Of a DNA stretch of 63,595 bases, positions 20,750 through 28,889 are shown in pieces. The stretch's first letter is position 1. Each line of letters begins with the position of its first letter. The position numbers were made by a program, and so were the translations under genes. This DNA comes from Acidobacteriota bacterium (GTDB lineage Bacteria > Acidobacteriota > Vicinamibacteria > Vicinamibacterales > JAFNAJ01), in the NCBI GenBank assembly GCA_023384575.1, contig JAHDVP010000001.1, positions 55,443-119,037 on the forward strand. Reading direction: 5' to 3'. A model generated the notes under the pieces. That model did not search any database. It was given only the letters and a program-made list of their open reading frames with translations, and was not told the DNA's origin.

Positions 20750-23569
20750 TCACGACGCCACCTCCCGGCTGCGCCGGTGCCGTTCCCACCACCAGCCTCC
20801 GGCCGACACACCCACGAGCGCAACGACGACCCCGCCCCACCACGGCCACGCCGGCGCGGCGCCGCCGGGAATCGGCACGACCTCGGCATCGCCGATGACG
20901 ACGAGGCCGGACCAGGCGGCGGCCGGCCGCCCGGCCAGCATCAACTCGCGTCGCGCAGCCGCCACGGCGGCCCCCAGGCTCTCGCCTCGTCCCAGGTGAA
21001 AGTAGAGCCGCTGCACGATGTCGGCCGCCTCCGCATCGCGCACGGGCCACAGGTTGGCCACCACCGCGCGCGCACCTGCCTGGAAGAAGCCGTGCGCCAG
21101 GCCCATGAGGCCCTCTCCGGGAATGAACCGGCCCGACGCACTGCGGCACGCCGACAGGACGACGACGCGCCCACCGAGACCAAGGCCGACGACCTCGCGC
21201 AGCTGCAGCAGGCCATCTTCGGTCTCGCTGCCCGGCGCGAGCAGCACGGCCGTGCGCGCCGGCTGCTCCTCGTCGACGAGCGCGTGGGCCGCGAGGTGGA
21301 GGATGCGATACCGGTCGATGCCCCCGGTCTTCACGAAGTGCTCGCTCGCGCGGGCCCCGTCGAGCACGCGGCTGCCGCGCCCGGCCTGACGCGCGAGCGC
21401 CCGCGCTTCGACCCGCGCGTAGGGCAGCTGGCCGACCGGCACGCCGGTGCCGGACGCGCGCTCGAGGGCGGCGACGACGGCCTCGTCGCGGCCAGAGAAC
21501 GCCGGGTCGGCCAGTGCCAGCACCGGCTCGGCCGCGAGGTCGAACGGCTGCTGCCGCCACCTGAGCCACACCGAGGCCGACGGCGCGAGCGAGATCTGGA
21601 ATCGCACGCCGAGCGGCTCGCCATCGGCGGTGGCGCGCAGCACGTCGAGCGGCACGCGGTGGAGCGCATCGTCGGGCACGACAACGAGCTTCGTGATGCC
21701 GTCGGGCAGCGATTCGACGAGTGGCGCGAGGTAGTCGCGGTAGATTCCCGTCGAGGCGATGGCCTCCGACCCGTCGCGCCGTTCGAGCAATCCCAGGAAC
21801 AGGTCGACCGCCGAGCTGAGGTAGCGAACGTCGGGCAGCGGTCGCACCTCGACCTGCGTGCGGGTGATGGCCCAGCCCCAGGCGCCGATGGGCTGACGCT
21901 GGACATCCCACAGGTTGCTGACGAGGTGGAGGACGACGATCGCCTCGTCGGGCGCCAGCGCCCGGCGAAGCGCCTCGATCGACGCCAGGTGCGGCTCGAC
22001 GGTCGAAGCGAACACGGGGTCGCGCCGGGTGAGTTCCGCGGAGAGGCGCGCCTCTTCTCGTTCCAGCGCGTCGCGCGCCGCGAGCCGTTCCCGGCGCGCG
22101 TCGTCGGACAGTCTGCGGTCGGCGAGCTCGCGGTTGGCGCGGGCGAGTCGGGCGAGGACATCGCGCCGTTCGGCGTGCAGCGGGTCGTCCGACAGCAACT
22201 GGCCGGTGGCCGCGGCGGCGTCGAGCCGGTCGAGCAGCGACCGCGCGCGCAGCCGCTCGATCGTCTCGAAGGCGAGCTGCCGGTCGCGCGCGATGGCCTC
22301 GGGGTCGGCGTGTTCACGCAGCTCGCCCGCCAGCAGGCGGCCCGCGAGCAGATAGTACTGGCCTCGCCACTGGGCGAACCGCATCGCCCGAATGTCGGTC
22401 TCGGGCTGGAGGTTGCGGAGCGCCTCGATCAGGCCGAGCGTGGTCTGCGCGTCGGCAATCGCCTGTTCGCGGGGACCGACGCGCCAGCGCATCGACGTCC
22501 GCAGCACCCACTGGCGCACCAGCTCGTTGGCGTCGCCGCTGCGCCGCGCGTCGTCGATCGACGCATCGATCAATGTGAACGCCTGCTCCGGATCGACGTC
22601 GAGCGTGCGGAAGGCCAGCACGCGCCTCGCGCGCAGCAGGCCCTCGGGATGGCCGATGGCCACGTTGATCTCGATGGCGCGCCGCGCGTGGGCGCGCGAC
22701 TCCTCGCCTGGCGTCGCTTCGGCGAGGTAGTAGTGCGCCGACGCCTCGGCCCGCCGGTTGCCGGCGCGCCTCGCCAGGTGCAGCGCCTCCTGTGCCAGGC
22801 GCACCTTCTCGTCTCCGGAGACGAACAAGAGCACGTTGACGCGGGCGATGGCCTCTTCGTGGAAGTCGCCGCTGGCGTGCAGGAGGTCGGCCTGCCGGAG
22901 GTAGAGCGCCTTCGCGTCGGGGTGCTGGCCGAGCGCCCAGAGCGTGGCCGCGCGTGCGCTCAGCCAGTCGGAGTGCGCGTCGTACGGCACGGCGTCCAGA
23001 CCGCCGGCCACAGCGTCGAGCAGCCGCAGTGCGCCGCCGTAGTCGAGCCGGCGGTATGCGAGCCACGCCTTCGACACCGCCGTGCGGACGGTCAACTCGG
23101 AGCGTCCGTCCACCGAGGCAATCGCCTGCGCCTCGTCGAGCGGCGTCTCGGAATCGTCTTCGCGATCGGCGCGCTGCAGCAGCGACGCCAGCGACGTCCG
23201 CGCCAGCACCCGGCCGTAGGCATCGCCCCGGCGGTCGTAGGCCGCGATGGCGTGCCCGTAGGCCGCCTCGGCTTCGGGACGCCGGCCGTCCCGGTCGTGC
23301 GCCTGGCCGAGGGCGAGCCACGCGGGCGCGTTCTCGGGGTCGAGCAGTGTATAGCTCGTCAGCCTCGCGATGGCCTCGTGCAGCGTGCCCCGGCCGTCAC
23401 GGGTCACGAAGTTGTAGCAGCGGTACGAGGCCGGCTCGCGCGGCGCACGTCTGACGAGCGCATCGCACTCGTCGAAGGTCGCCGCTGGCTGCGCCGCGGC
23501 GGTCACGACCGGCGCCACCGCCAAGGCCACGGCGAACACGAGGCGGGCGCGCAACCGCAGCTCGGGCAT
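20750..23569 (-). CDS. Exported TPR-CHAT protein (caspase-like peptidase), C-terminal membrane anchor
   Basis: 939 residues from the ATG at 23569, 5 nt after the stop of the anti-sigma gene. Residues 1-28 form a signal peptide (LVFAVALAVAPVVTAAAQ). Residues 30-470 are helical TPR-type repeats (for example AWLALGQAHDRDGRRPEAEA), followed by a charged helical segment to about 600. The CHAT domain spans about 640-890. Its expected His/Cys pair is visible: H758/H762 in ILHLAAHA and C808 in VVLSACRSASG, the latter matching the family's LSAC-x-T/S-x-x-G signature. A hydrophobic segment at about 905-927 (WWGGVVVALVGVSAGGWWW) followed by ERHRRSR is a membrane anchor with a positive cytoplasmic tail. 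This places TPR and CHAT domains in the periplasm, an inference from topology rules. CHAT proteins are caspase/separase-clan peptidases. Coupling to a sigma/anti-sigma pair suggests a signalling role; the substrate is unknown. Confidence 0.9.
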   Translation of the reverse strand: MPELRLRARLVFAVALAVAPVVTAAAQPAATFDECDALVRRAPREPASYRCYNFVTRDGRGTLHEAIARLTSYTLLDPENAPAWLALGQAHDRDGRRPEAEAAYGHAIAAYDRRGDAYGRVLARTSLASLLQRADREDDSETPLDEAQAIASVDGRSELTVRTAVSKAWLAYRRLDYGGALRLLDAVAGGLDAVPYDAHSDWLSARAATLWALGQHPDAKALYLRQADLLHASGDFHEEAIARVNVLLFVSGDEKVRLAQEALHLARRAGNRRAEASAHYYLAEATPGEESRAHARRAIEINVAIGHPEGLLRARRVLAFRTLDVDPEQAFTLIDASIDDARRSGDANELVRQWVLRTSMRWRVGPREQAIADAQTTLGLIEALRNLQPETDIRAMRFAQWRGQYYLLAGRLLAGELREHADPEAIARDRQLAFETIERLRARSLLDRLDAAAATGQLLSDDPLHAERRDVLARLARANRELADRRLSDDARRERLAARDALEREEARLSAELTRRDPVFASTVEPHLASIEALRRALAPDEAIVVLHLVSNLWDVQRQPIGAWGWAITRTQVEVRPLPDVRYLSSAVDLFLGLLERRDGSEAIASTGIYRDYLAPLVESLPDGITKLVVVPDDALHRVPLDVLRATADGEPLGVRFQISLAPSASVWLRWRQQPFDLAAEPVLALADPAFSGRDEAVVAALERASGTGVPVGQLPYARVEARALARQAGRGSRVLDGARASEHFVKTGGIDRYRILHLAAHALVDEEQPARTAVLLAPGSETEDGLLQLREVVGLGLGGRVVVLSACRSASGRFIPGEGLMGLAHGFFQAGARAVVANLWPVRDAEAADIVQRLYFHLGRGESLGAAVAAARRELMLAGRPAAAWSGLVVIGDAEVVPIPGGAAPAWPWWGGVVVALVGVSAGGWWWERHRRSREVAS

Positions 23570-23574
23570 GCCGT

Positions 23575-24267
23575 TCAGCGGACGAAGAGGACGTGGACGG
23601 GCGACTGGAGGCGCGCCCGGCCGGGACCGAGCGCCTCGACCTGCCACAGGAGTTTCGTGCCCGGCTGGAGGCGCTCGAGCGCGGACGCGGGCACGTGATA
23701 CTCGGGCTCGAGCAGGTTCGACGCCGTGGCCACGATGGCGAGCGTGTCGGTGGTGACCCGCACGGCATAGTGCGACGCCCCGGCGGGAGGCTCCCATCGA
23801 AGCACGAACGCCTCACGGGGCAGTTCCGCGCCGTCGGGCACGGAGAGCACCAGTTCGCGCCCTCCGCCGGCCCGCAGGGTCGTGCCGCTGTCGCTCGGCC
23901 GTGGGCCCCAGGCGCCGTGGTCGATCGCCAGTCCGACGACGAGCACGACGCTCGCCGCGGCGGCGGGCAGCCAGACCCACGGTGAGCGCCAGGCCGGCCG
24001 GACGGCGGCGCGCACCGGTGCCGGGCCCGTCACCTCGACACCACTCGCCAGCGCCAGCTCGCGCGCCAGCCTCCACGCCTCCGAGCATTCGCCGCACTCG
24101 GCCAGATGGAGGACGGCCGATCGGACCTCCGCCGCCGGACGCTCGCCAGCGAGCGCCGTCCACATCCACTCCGGGTCGAGGCAGGCCTCGTCGGTGCGCG
24201 GCCGATCGGTCAGGCGCTCGAACGCCTGCCTCAGTCGCACGACATCGTCGGCCATCTCTGGCGTCAC
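23575..24267 (-). CDS. Membrane anti-sigma factor with zinc-finger motif and periplasmic Fn3/Ig-like domain
   Basis: The start is taken as the GTG at 24267, whose GTGA overlaps the sigma-factor stop by 4 nt (translational coupling); an ATG at 24255 is an alternative. 230 residues. The cytoplasmic part carries the anti-sigma zinc motif H-x3-C-x2-C at H54, C58 and C61 (HLAECGEC). One membrane span lies at about 97-115 (WVWLPAAAASVVLVVGLAI). Residues 125-230 form a beta-rich periplasmic domain with an Fn3-like pattern (LRWEPPAGASHYAVRV and LLWQVEALG). The family sequesters its cognate sigma factor until an envelope signal releases it; degradation or conformational release cannot be told from sequence. 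The gene lies between the sigma and CHAT genes with almost no gaps, so the three are very likely one transcript. Confidence 0.85.
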   Translation of the reverse strand: MTPEMADDVVRLRQAFERLTDRPRTDEACLDPEWMWTALAGERPAAEVRSAVLHLAECGECSEAWRLARELALASGVEVTGPAPVRAAVRPAWRSPWVWLPAAAASVVLVVGLAIDHGAWGPRPSDSGTTLRAGGGRELVLSVPDGAELPREAFVLRWEPPAGASHYAVRVTTDTLAIVATASNLLEPEYHVPASALERLQPGTKLLWQVEALGPGRARLQSPVHVLFVR

Positions 24268-24818
24268 GGCTCGAGTCCTTTCGCGGCCAGGCAGCGACGC
24301 AGGTCGGCGAGGCCGCGGTACACGAGGTTGTCGGCGCGCTTCTCGGGCCACCCCAGGAGTCGGGCGACCTCGGGCACACGATGCCCCAGCAGGAACAGCG
24401 TCACCGCCTGGCGACGCGCCTCGACGACTCCCCCAAGGCAGTCGCGTAGGGCGTCGTTGAGCTCGCGACGCCGTACAGTCGTCTCGGCCGACCCGCTCGA
24501 CCCGCCCGCCAGCACCTCAGGGTCGACGTCGTCGAGGCGTGCCTCGCGCCGCCGCCGCATCCGCCGGATCTCGTCGACCGTCGCGCTGTACGCCACCTTC
24601 GTCAGGTAAGACGACGAGAAGACCCGATTCCCCTCAGCCCGCTGGAGTTGGTGCACCTTCAGGACGGCCGCCTGGACGATGTCGTCCTGCTGGGCGGTCA
24701 GCCACGCGGGGCACGCCCTCGACACGGCGCGCGCCAGCCGGGCCCGCAGGTCGTCGTAGTCGAGCTCGTCGACTCGCGCCTCGTCGAGACCGGCCGGAAG
24801 CTGAGAGCGGTCGTCCAT
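24264..24818 (-). CDS. ECF-like RNA polymerase sigma-70 family factor
   Basis: 184 residues. The region 2-like part lies at about 25-90 (DDIVQAAVLKVHQLQ, then a DEIRRMRRRREAR promoter-melting/-10 segment). After a short linker, the region 4-like helix-turn-helix lies at about 120-180 (AVTLFLLGHRVPEVARLLGW, then KRADNLVYRGLADLRRCL). There is no region 1 or 3, so it is an ECF-sized alternative sigma factor. It directs RNA polymerase to a specific promoter set. The first likely targets are its own operon and possibly the surface-protein genes downstream; this is inference. Its stop overlaps the start of the anti-sigma gene. A TACAAT box lies about 115 nt upstream. Confidence 0.85.
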   Translation of the reverse strand: MDDRSQLPAGLDEARVDELDYDDLRARLARAVSRACPAWLTAQQDDIVQAAVLKVHQLQRAEGNRVFSSSYLTKVAYSATVDEIRRMRRRREARLDDVDPEVLAGGSSGSAETTVRRRELNDALRDCLGGVVEARRQAVTLFLLGHRVPEVARLLGWPEKRADNLVYRGLADLRRCLAAKGLEP

Positions 24819-24933
24819 GGGTGCGGCGGCTGGCCTATCAGATGGCCGTTTCGTCCACCCCGTGGCCGGGGACGTCTCCGCCGCGCGTGGCGGCAGCAGG
24901 GGCGCCTGGCATTACTGTCGAGGTGTCGAGAGG

Positions 24934-24954
24934 ATTGTAGCAGCCTCGGCTGCT
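24934..24954 (-). promoter_or_regulatory. Candidate promoter -10 box plus overlapping inverted repeat before the sigma-factor operon
   Basis: On the minus strand CTGCTACAATC gives a TACAAT -10 box (24934-24939). Immediately upstream, overlapping it by one base, is a perfect inverted repeat AGCAGCC-N2-GGCTGCT (24939-24954), a likely place for a regulator. A weak -35 (TTGCGC) lies 19 bp upstream. The same 11-base string CTGCTACAATC occurs before the acyl-CoA synthetase gene. Confidence 0.4.
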
Positions 24955-24966
24955 GAGGGCGCAAAG

Positions 24967-25273
24967 GGGGCAGAGGGCGCTGAGAAAGACACCGCAGAGG
25001 CGCGAAGACGCAGAGACGGGCGGGGAGGCCCGGCGGGCGCGGCAGAGCCGCGCGACGTGCGCCGTGGGGCAGCGCGGGCGTGAGCCGGACTGACGACCAT
25101 GTCGGCTCACGCCCGCGCTGCCCACGGCGCACGCCACTCGGTCGCTTCGCGACCGGCCGCCGGGCCGGGACGCACGCCTCCGCCGTCAGCCACTGGCCTC
25201 CCCCACCCGCAGACCTCAGCGCGTCTCGGCGTCTCGGCGCCTCTGCGGTGAATTCCTCGGCGGCCTCCGCCCC
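24967..25273. repeat. Nested inverted-repeat element between sigma operon and superoxide dismutase gene
   Basis: About 307 bp of two-level symmetry. The inner arms, 25056-25087 and 25103-25133, are reverse complements over 31 bases with one bulged G and a 15-nt loop. The outer arms, 24967-25018 and 25222-25273, are imperfect reverse complements over about 52 bases, including a perfect 14-bp core (24990-25003 and 25237-25250, containing CACCGCAGAGGCGC). The right outer arm ends 9 nt from the superoxide dismutase stop, so any transcript from that gene runs into the structure. It encodes no plausible protein. It could be a non-autonomous mobile or REP-like element that also works as a terminator or stable RNA. 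Confidence 0.8.
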
Positions 25274-25282
25274 TCGTCGTCG

Positions 25283-25882
25283 CTACTTCAGGCGCGCGGC
25301 GACCGCCGGCCAGTTGACCACGTTCCACCACGCATCGACGTAGTCGGGGCGACGGTTCTGGAACTTGAGGTAGTAGGCGTGCTCCCAGACGTCGAGCCCG
25401 AGGAGCGCCGTCCGTCCGTCCATCATGGGGTTGTCCTGGTTGGGCGTGCTCTCGATCGCCAGCTTGCCGTCGACCAGCACGACCCATGCCCAGCCGCTGC
25501 CGAACCGGCCGAGCGCCGCCTTCTTGAACTGGTCCTTGAACGTGTCGAAGGATCCAAAGGCGGCCGTCATCGCGTCGGCCAGCGCGCCCGTCGGCGCGCC
25601 GCCGGCGTTGGGCGCCATCCACTGCCAGAACAGGGTGTGATTCACGTGCCCGCCGCCGTTGTTGCGCACGGCCGTGCGAATGTCCTCCGGCACGGCGGCG
25701 AGGTCGGCGATGAGCGCGTCGACGGTCTTGGCCTGCAGGCCCGGATGCTTCTCCAGCGCCGCGTTCAGGTTGGTCACATACGCCTGGTGATGCTTGCCGT
25801 GATGGATCCGCATCGTCTGCTCGTCGATGTGGGGTTCGAGGGCGGCGTAGTCGTACGGCAGCGGAGCGAGTTCGTGCGCCAT
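25283..25882 (-). CDS. sodA: Superoxide dismutase, Mn-type (Fe/Mn family)
   Basis: 199 residues. The ATG at 25882 is preferred over the one at 25891 because GGGAG sits 9 nt upstream of it and the family N-terminus ([10 protein letters not shown]) then starts cleanly. Metal ligands are visible: H27 in the RIHHGKHH helix, the His of HVNHTLFW, and Asp and His of [15 protein letters not shown] and STPNQDNP (Gln in the second shell) are hallmarks of the Mn-type rather than Fe-type enzyme, although cambialistic use is possible. It converts superoxide to hydrogen peroxide and oxygen. There is no signal peptide, so it is cytoplasmic. It stands alone between the acyl-CoA synthetase gene and the inverted-repeat element. 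Confidence 0.95.
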   Translation of the reverse strand: MAHELAPLPYDYAALEPHIDEQTMRIHHGKHHQAYVTNLNAALEKHPGLQAKTVDALIADLAAVPEDIRTAVRNNGGGHVNHTLFWQWMAPNAGGAPTGALADAMTAAFGSFDTFKDQFKKAALGRFGSGWAWVVLVDGKLAIESTPNQDNPMMDGRTALLGLDVWEHAYYLKFQNRRPDYVDAWWNVVNWPAVAARLK

Positions 25883-25986
25883 GATGGCCATCTCCCAGAG
25901 AAAGACGCTCCCCAGTGGCGGACCCTGAGAAGCGAGTGGTTCGTGTGCTGGTCTCTCAACCGTCGATCTTGCAGTCTATCATCCCC

Positions 25987-27567
25987 TTACCGCAGCATCC
26001 GCTTGAGGATCTTCCCGGTCGCCGTCATGGGCAGGCTGTCGCGGAACTCGACGAGCCTCGGCGTCTTGTGCGCGCCGAACTGCTCCCGGCACCAGCCCAG
26101 CATCTCGGCCTCGGTCGTCGTGTCGCCGCCCGCGCGGACGATATAGGCCTTGACCTCCTCGCCAAGGCGCTCGTCGGGCACACCGACCACCGCGCAGAGC
26201 GACACCGCGGGGTGCGTCATCAGCACCTCTTCGATCTCGCGCGGGTACACGTTGAACCCGCCCCGGATGATCATGTCCTTCTTTCGATCGACGATGGCGA
26301 GGTAGCCGTCGGCGTCGATCACCCCCATGTCGCCCGAGTGGAACCACCCGTTCCGCATGACCTCGGCCGTGGCCTCCGGGCGCTTGTAGTAGCCCTTCAT
26401 GATGTTGTGTCCGCGGATGACGACCTCGCCCACCGCGCCTGGCGCCACGGGGCGATCCTGATCATCGACGACGGCCACTTCGACACCCGCCACCGCCTGC
26501 CCGACGGTGCCGGGCTTCGATGGCCGCTCGGCGTGGTTGAAGGTGGCGACGGGCGATGTCTCCGAGAGACCATACCCCTCGAGGATCCGCACGCCGAAAG
26601 CCGACTCGAACCGCTGCATCAACTCGACCGGCATGGCCGACCCGCCAGAGAGGCACAGCCGGAGGTGCTCTCGGATGTCCGAGACATCGGTGCCCGTCGA
26701 CGCCACGTGCTCGGTGAGCCCCCAGAACATGGTGGGGACCGCAGACCAGTGGTTGACACGCTCGCGCCTCAACACCTCGAGGGCCGCGGCCGGCTCGAAC
26801 CGGGGGAGCAGGGCCAGCCGGTCGCCTCCGGCCACCCCGGCGACCAGCTGGCAGACCTGTCCGAACGAATGGAAGAGCGGCAACGTCACGAGCTGGGTGT
26901 TCTGTGCGTCGGCGCCGGTGTCGTGGAACGACCGGCCCATCTGCCTGATGGTGAACGCGTTCATCGCGATGTTGAGGTGCGTCAACTCCGCGCCCTTGGG
27001 TTGCCCGGTCGTGCCCGACGTGTAGAGGATCACGGCGGTGTCGACCGGCGAGGTCGGGTGCGTGTCGAGCCCCGCACCACCCTTCGCCATGAGGGCGCCG
27101 AGCGAGAGGGCGCCGTCGGGCCCCTCGGGTGCTGCGGGGTCGACGGTCATCACCACGAAGTGCTCGCAGCCCGGCACCTGGTCGAACGCCTCGCGCCCCC
27201 AGGCCGCCATTGGCAGGTCGGCCGTGCCCTCGAAGCACAAGTAGGCCTTCGCGTCGCTGTCCTGCAGGTGGTAAGCGATTTCCCGCGGCTTGAGCAGCAC
27301 GTTGAGGGGCACGACGACGGCGCCCGCCTTGAGCAGACCGAAATAGGCGATGGGAAAGTACGGCACGTTCGGACAGGTCAGCGCGACGTGGTCGCCCGGT
27401 TGGATGCCCAGCGCGCGCAGGCCGCCCGCCACGCGCGCCGCCATGCCTGCGAGCTGGGCGTAGGTGAGGCGGCGGTCGCCCATCACGACCGCCTCGCGGT
27501 CGGGCCGCTGCCTGGCGTGATGGTCGACGAAGTTGGCGAGGTTGAGCGTCGTGGCAGCAGTCAACAT
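25987..27567 (-). CDS. fadD: Long-chain acyl-CoA synthetase (AMP-forming ligase)
   Basis: 526 residues, full length for the ANL superfamily. The core motifs occur in order: YTSGTTGQPKGAELTH (ATP phosphate loop), GYGLSETSP (adenylate site), GWFHSGDMG (ribose-binding Asp), DRKKDMIIRGGFNVYP (hinge), and TGKILKR near the C-terminus with the catalytic Lys. The enzyme activates a carboxylic acid, most likely a fatty acid, to acyl-AMP and then acyl-CoA in the cytoplasm. Exact chain length cannot be read from the sequence. It is preceded by a 126-bp spacer with a TACAAT box; mqnE upstream is on the same strand but unrelated in pathway. The gene symbol follows the family and is not proof of orthology. 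Confidence 0.9.
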   Translation of the reverse strand: MLTAATTLNLANFVDHHARQRPDREAVVMGDRRLTYAQLAGMAARVAGGLRALGIQPGDHVALTCPNVPYFPIAYFGLLKAGAVVVPLNVLLKPREIAYHLQDSDAKAYLCFEGTADLPMAAWGREAFDQVPGCEHFVVMTVDPAAPEGPDGALSLGALMAKGGAGLDTHPTSPVDTAVILYTSGTTGQPKGAELTHLNIAMNAFTIRQMGRSFHDTGADAQNTQLVTLPLFHSFGQVCQLVAGVAGGDRLALLPRFEPAAALEVLRRERVNHWSAVPTMFWGLTEHVASTGTDVSDIREHLRLCLSGGSAMPVELMQRFESAFGVRILEGYGLSETSPVATFNHAERPSKPGTVGQAVAGVEVAVVDDQDRPVAPGAVGEVVIRGHNIMKGYYKRPEATAEVMRNGWFHSGDMGVIDADGYLAIVDRKKDMIIRGGFNVYPREIEEVLMTHPAVSLCAVVGVPDERLGEEVKAYIVRAGGDTTTEAEMLGWCREQFGAHKTPRLVEFRDSLPMTATGKILKRMLR

Positions 27568-27646
27568 GACAGACCCTCCGGTCGTCGGCGTCGCGCGGGC
27601 CCACGCGGGGCCCGGATTGTCTCTCCTGAACGTGAAGCGAGGCGAG

Positions 27647-27652
27647 ATTGTA
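27647..27652 (-). promoter_or_regulatory. Candidate -10 box (TACAAT) for the acyl-CoA synthetase gene
   Basis: On the minus strand CTGCTACAATC lies about 80 nt upstream of the start codon. The -35 region 17 bp upstream is poor. The 11-base string is identical to the one before the sigma-factor operon. Confidence 0.35.
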
Positions 27653-27693
27653 GCAGGTTGGTCGGACGCGCGGTCCGGACGAATCCGAAGCGC

Positions 27694-28830
27694 TCAGACG
27701 GCCGCGGGGATCAGGTTGTAGAGCGTATCGCGCTCGCACGGCTCCCGTCCCGCAGTCGCGATGAGCCGTCGGATTTCGGTCGTCGACATGGCCTCGGGCG
27801 TGCGCGCGCCGGCCATATGATAGATCTTCTCTTCCTGCACGGTGCCATCGAGGTCGTCGACGCCGAACCAGAGCGACATCTGCGCCACTTCGACGCCCGT
27901 CGCGATCCAGAACGCCTTCACGTGCGGGATGTTGTCGAGCACGAGGCGCGACACGGCGTGCACCCGCAGCGTGTCGGCGGCCGTCGGCGCGGGCAGCTTG
28001 CGCATCTGGTTGTTGTCTGGGTGGAACGCGAGCGGGATGAACGCCTGGAACCCGCCCGTCTCGTCCTGCAGCGCGCGGGCGCGCAGCATGTGGTCGACCC
28101 GTTCGGCCGCGGTTTCGATGTGGCCGTAGAGCATCGTCACGTTCGACCGCATGCCGAGCTGGTGGGCGGTGCGGTGGATGGCGAGCCACCGGTCGCCGTC
28201 GCACTTGTCGTGACAGATCTTGCGGCGCACGCGCTCGGCGAACACCTCGGCCCCGCCGCCGGGCAGCGAGTCGAGGCCGGCGGCCATCAGCTCGCGCAGC
28301 ACCTGCTCGTCGGTCATCCCGTAGAGGTCGGCGAAGAAGGCGATCTCGACGGCCGTGAACGCCTTCAGGTGAATCTCCGGCCGGAGGCGCTTGAAGCCCG
28401 ACAGCAGGTCGGCGTAGTACGAGAACGGCAGGTCCGGGTGCAGCCCGTTGACGATGTGCACCTCGGTCAGCGGCTGGTCGGCGCGGTCGCGCAGCTTCTG
28501 CCACGCCTGCTCGAGCGACATCGTGTACGACCCGGGGTCGCCCACCTTCAGCCGCGCGAACGAGCAGAACAGGCAACTGGCCACGCACACGTTGGTCGCC
28601 TCGATCCGGATGTTGAAGTTGTAGAAGGTTCGATCGCCGTGGCGCCTCTCGCGCTCCCGGTTGGCGAGCCAGCCGACGGCGTGGTGGTCGGGCGACTCGA
28701 ACAGCCGGACACCGTCGTCGAGATCGAGCCGCACGCCGGCGTCGAGCTTGGCGGCGACCTCGGCCAGGCCTGCGTCGGCGAGGCGCGAGGCCCCCAGTGC
28801 GGCAGAGGCGTTCGTGTGCATGCGTCCCAT
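27694..28830 (-). CDS. mqnE: Aminodeoxyfutalosine synthase (radical SAM, menaquinone biosynthesis)
   Basis: 378 residues. The radical-SAM cluster motif C-x3-C-x2-C is visible as CVASCLFC near residue 80, preceded by FNIRIEATN; EVHIVNGLHPDLPF and FIPLAFHPDNN further on are typical of the MqnE/MqnC/CofH group. MqnE joins the enolpyruvyl-benzoate product to S-adenosylmethionine to make aminodeoxyfutalosine, an early step of the futalosine menaquinone route. The N-terminal pattern (DAGVRLDLDDGVRLFES) and the presence of mqnD in the window support MqnE over CofH (F420) or MqnC. It is divergent from the cobalamin operon with about 50 bp to that promoter. Confidence 0.85.
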   Translation of the reverse strand: MGRMHTNASAALGASRLADAGLAEVAAKLDAGVRLDLDDGVRLFESPDHHAVGWLANRERERRHGDRTFYNFNIRIEATNVCVASCLFCSFARLKVGDPGSYTMSLEQAWQKLRDRADQPLTEVHIVNGLHPDLPFSYYADLLSGFKRLRPEIHLKAFTAVEIAFFADLYGMTDEQVLRELMAAGLDSLPGGGAEVFAERVRRKICHDKCDGDRWLAIHRTAHQLGMRSNVTMLYGHIETAAERVDHMLRARALQDETGGFQAFIPLAFHPDNNQMRKLPAPTAADTLRVHAVSRLVLDNIPHVKAFWIATGVEVAQMSLWFGVDDLDGTVQEEKIYHMAGARTPEAMSTTEIRRLIATAGREPCERDTLYNLIPAAV

Positions 28831-28878
28831 CGGCGATCTTAGGGCACGGCTCGGCCAGTCGGCAAGGCGAGCTTGAGG

Positions 28879-28884
28879 TATACT
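28879..28884 (+). promoter_or_regulatory. -10 box (TATACT) of the cobalamin-uptake operon
   Basis: TATACT lies just ahead of the riboswitch, placing transcription start near 28891, where the aptamer begins. The -35 element is weak. The position relative to the riboswitch is the main support. Confidence 0.55.
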
Positions 28885-28889
28885 CCTCG

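Noticed and set aside
23570-23797. Upstream in-frame extension of the CHAT protein (76 residues)
   Set aside because: It overlaps the anti-sigma gene, is Arg/Pro-rich, and would bury the clear signal peptide.
24850-25140. CRISPR-like appearance of repeats near 25 kb
   Set aside because: The symmetry is inverted and nested, with no regular direct repeats and spacers.
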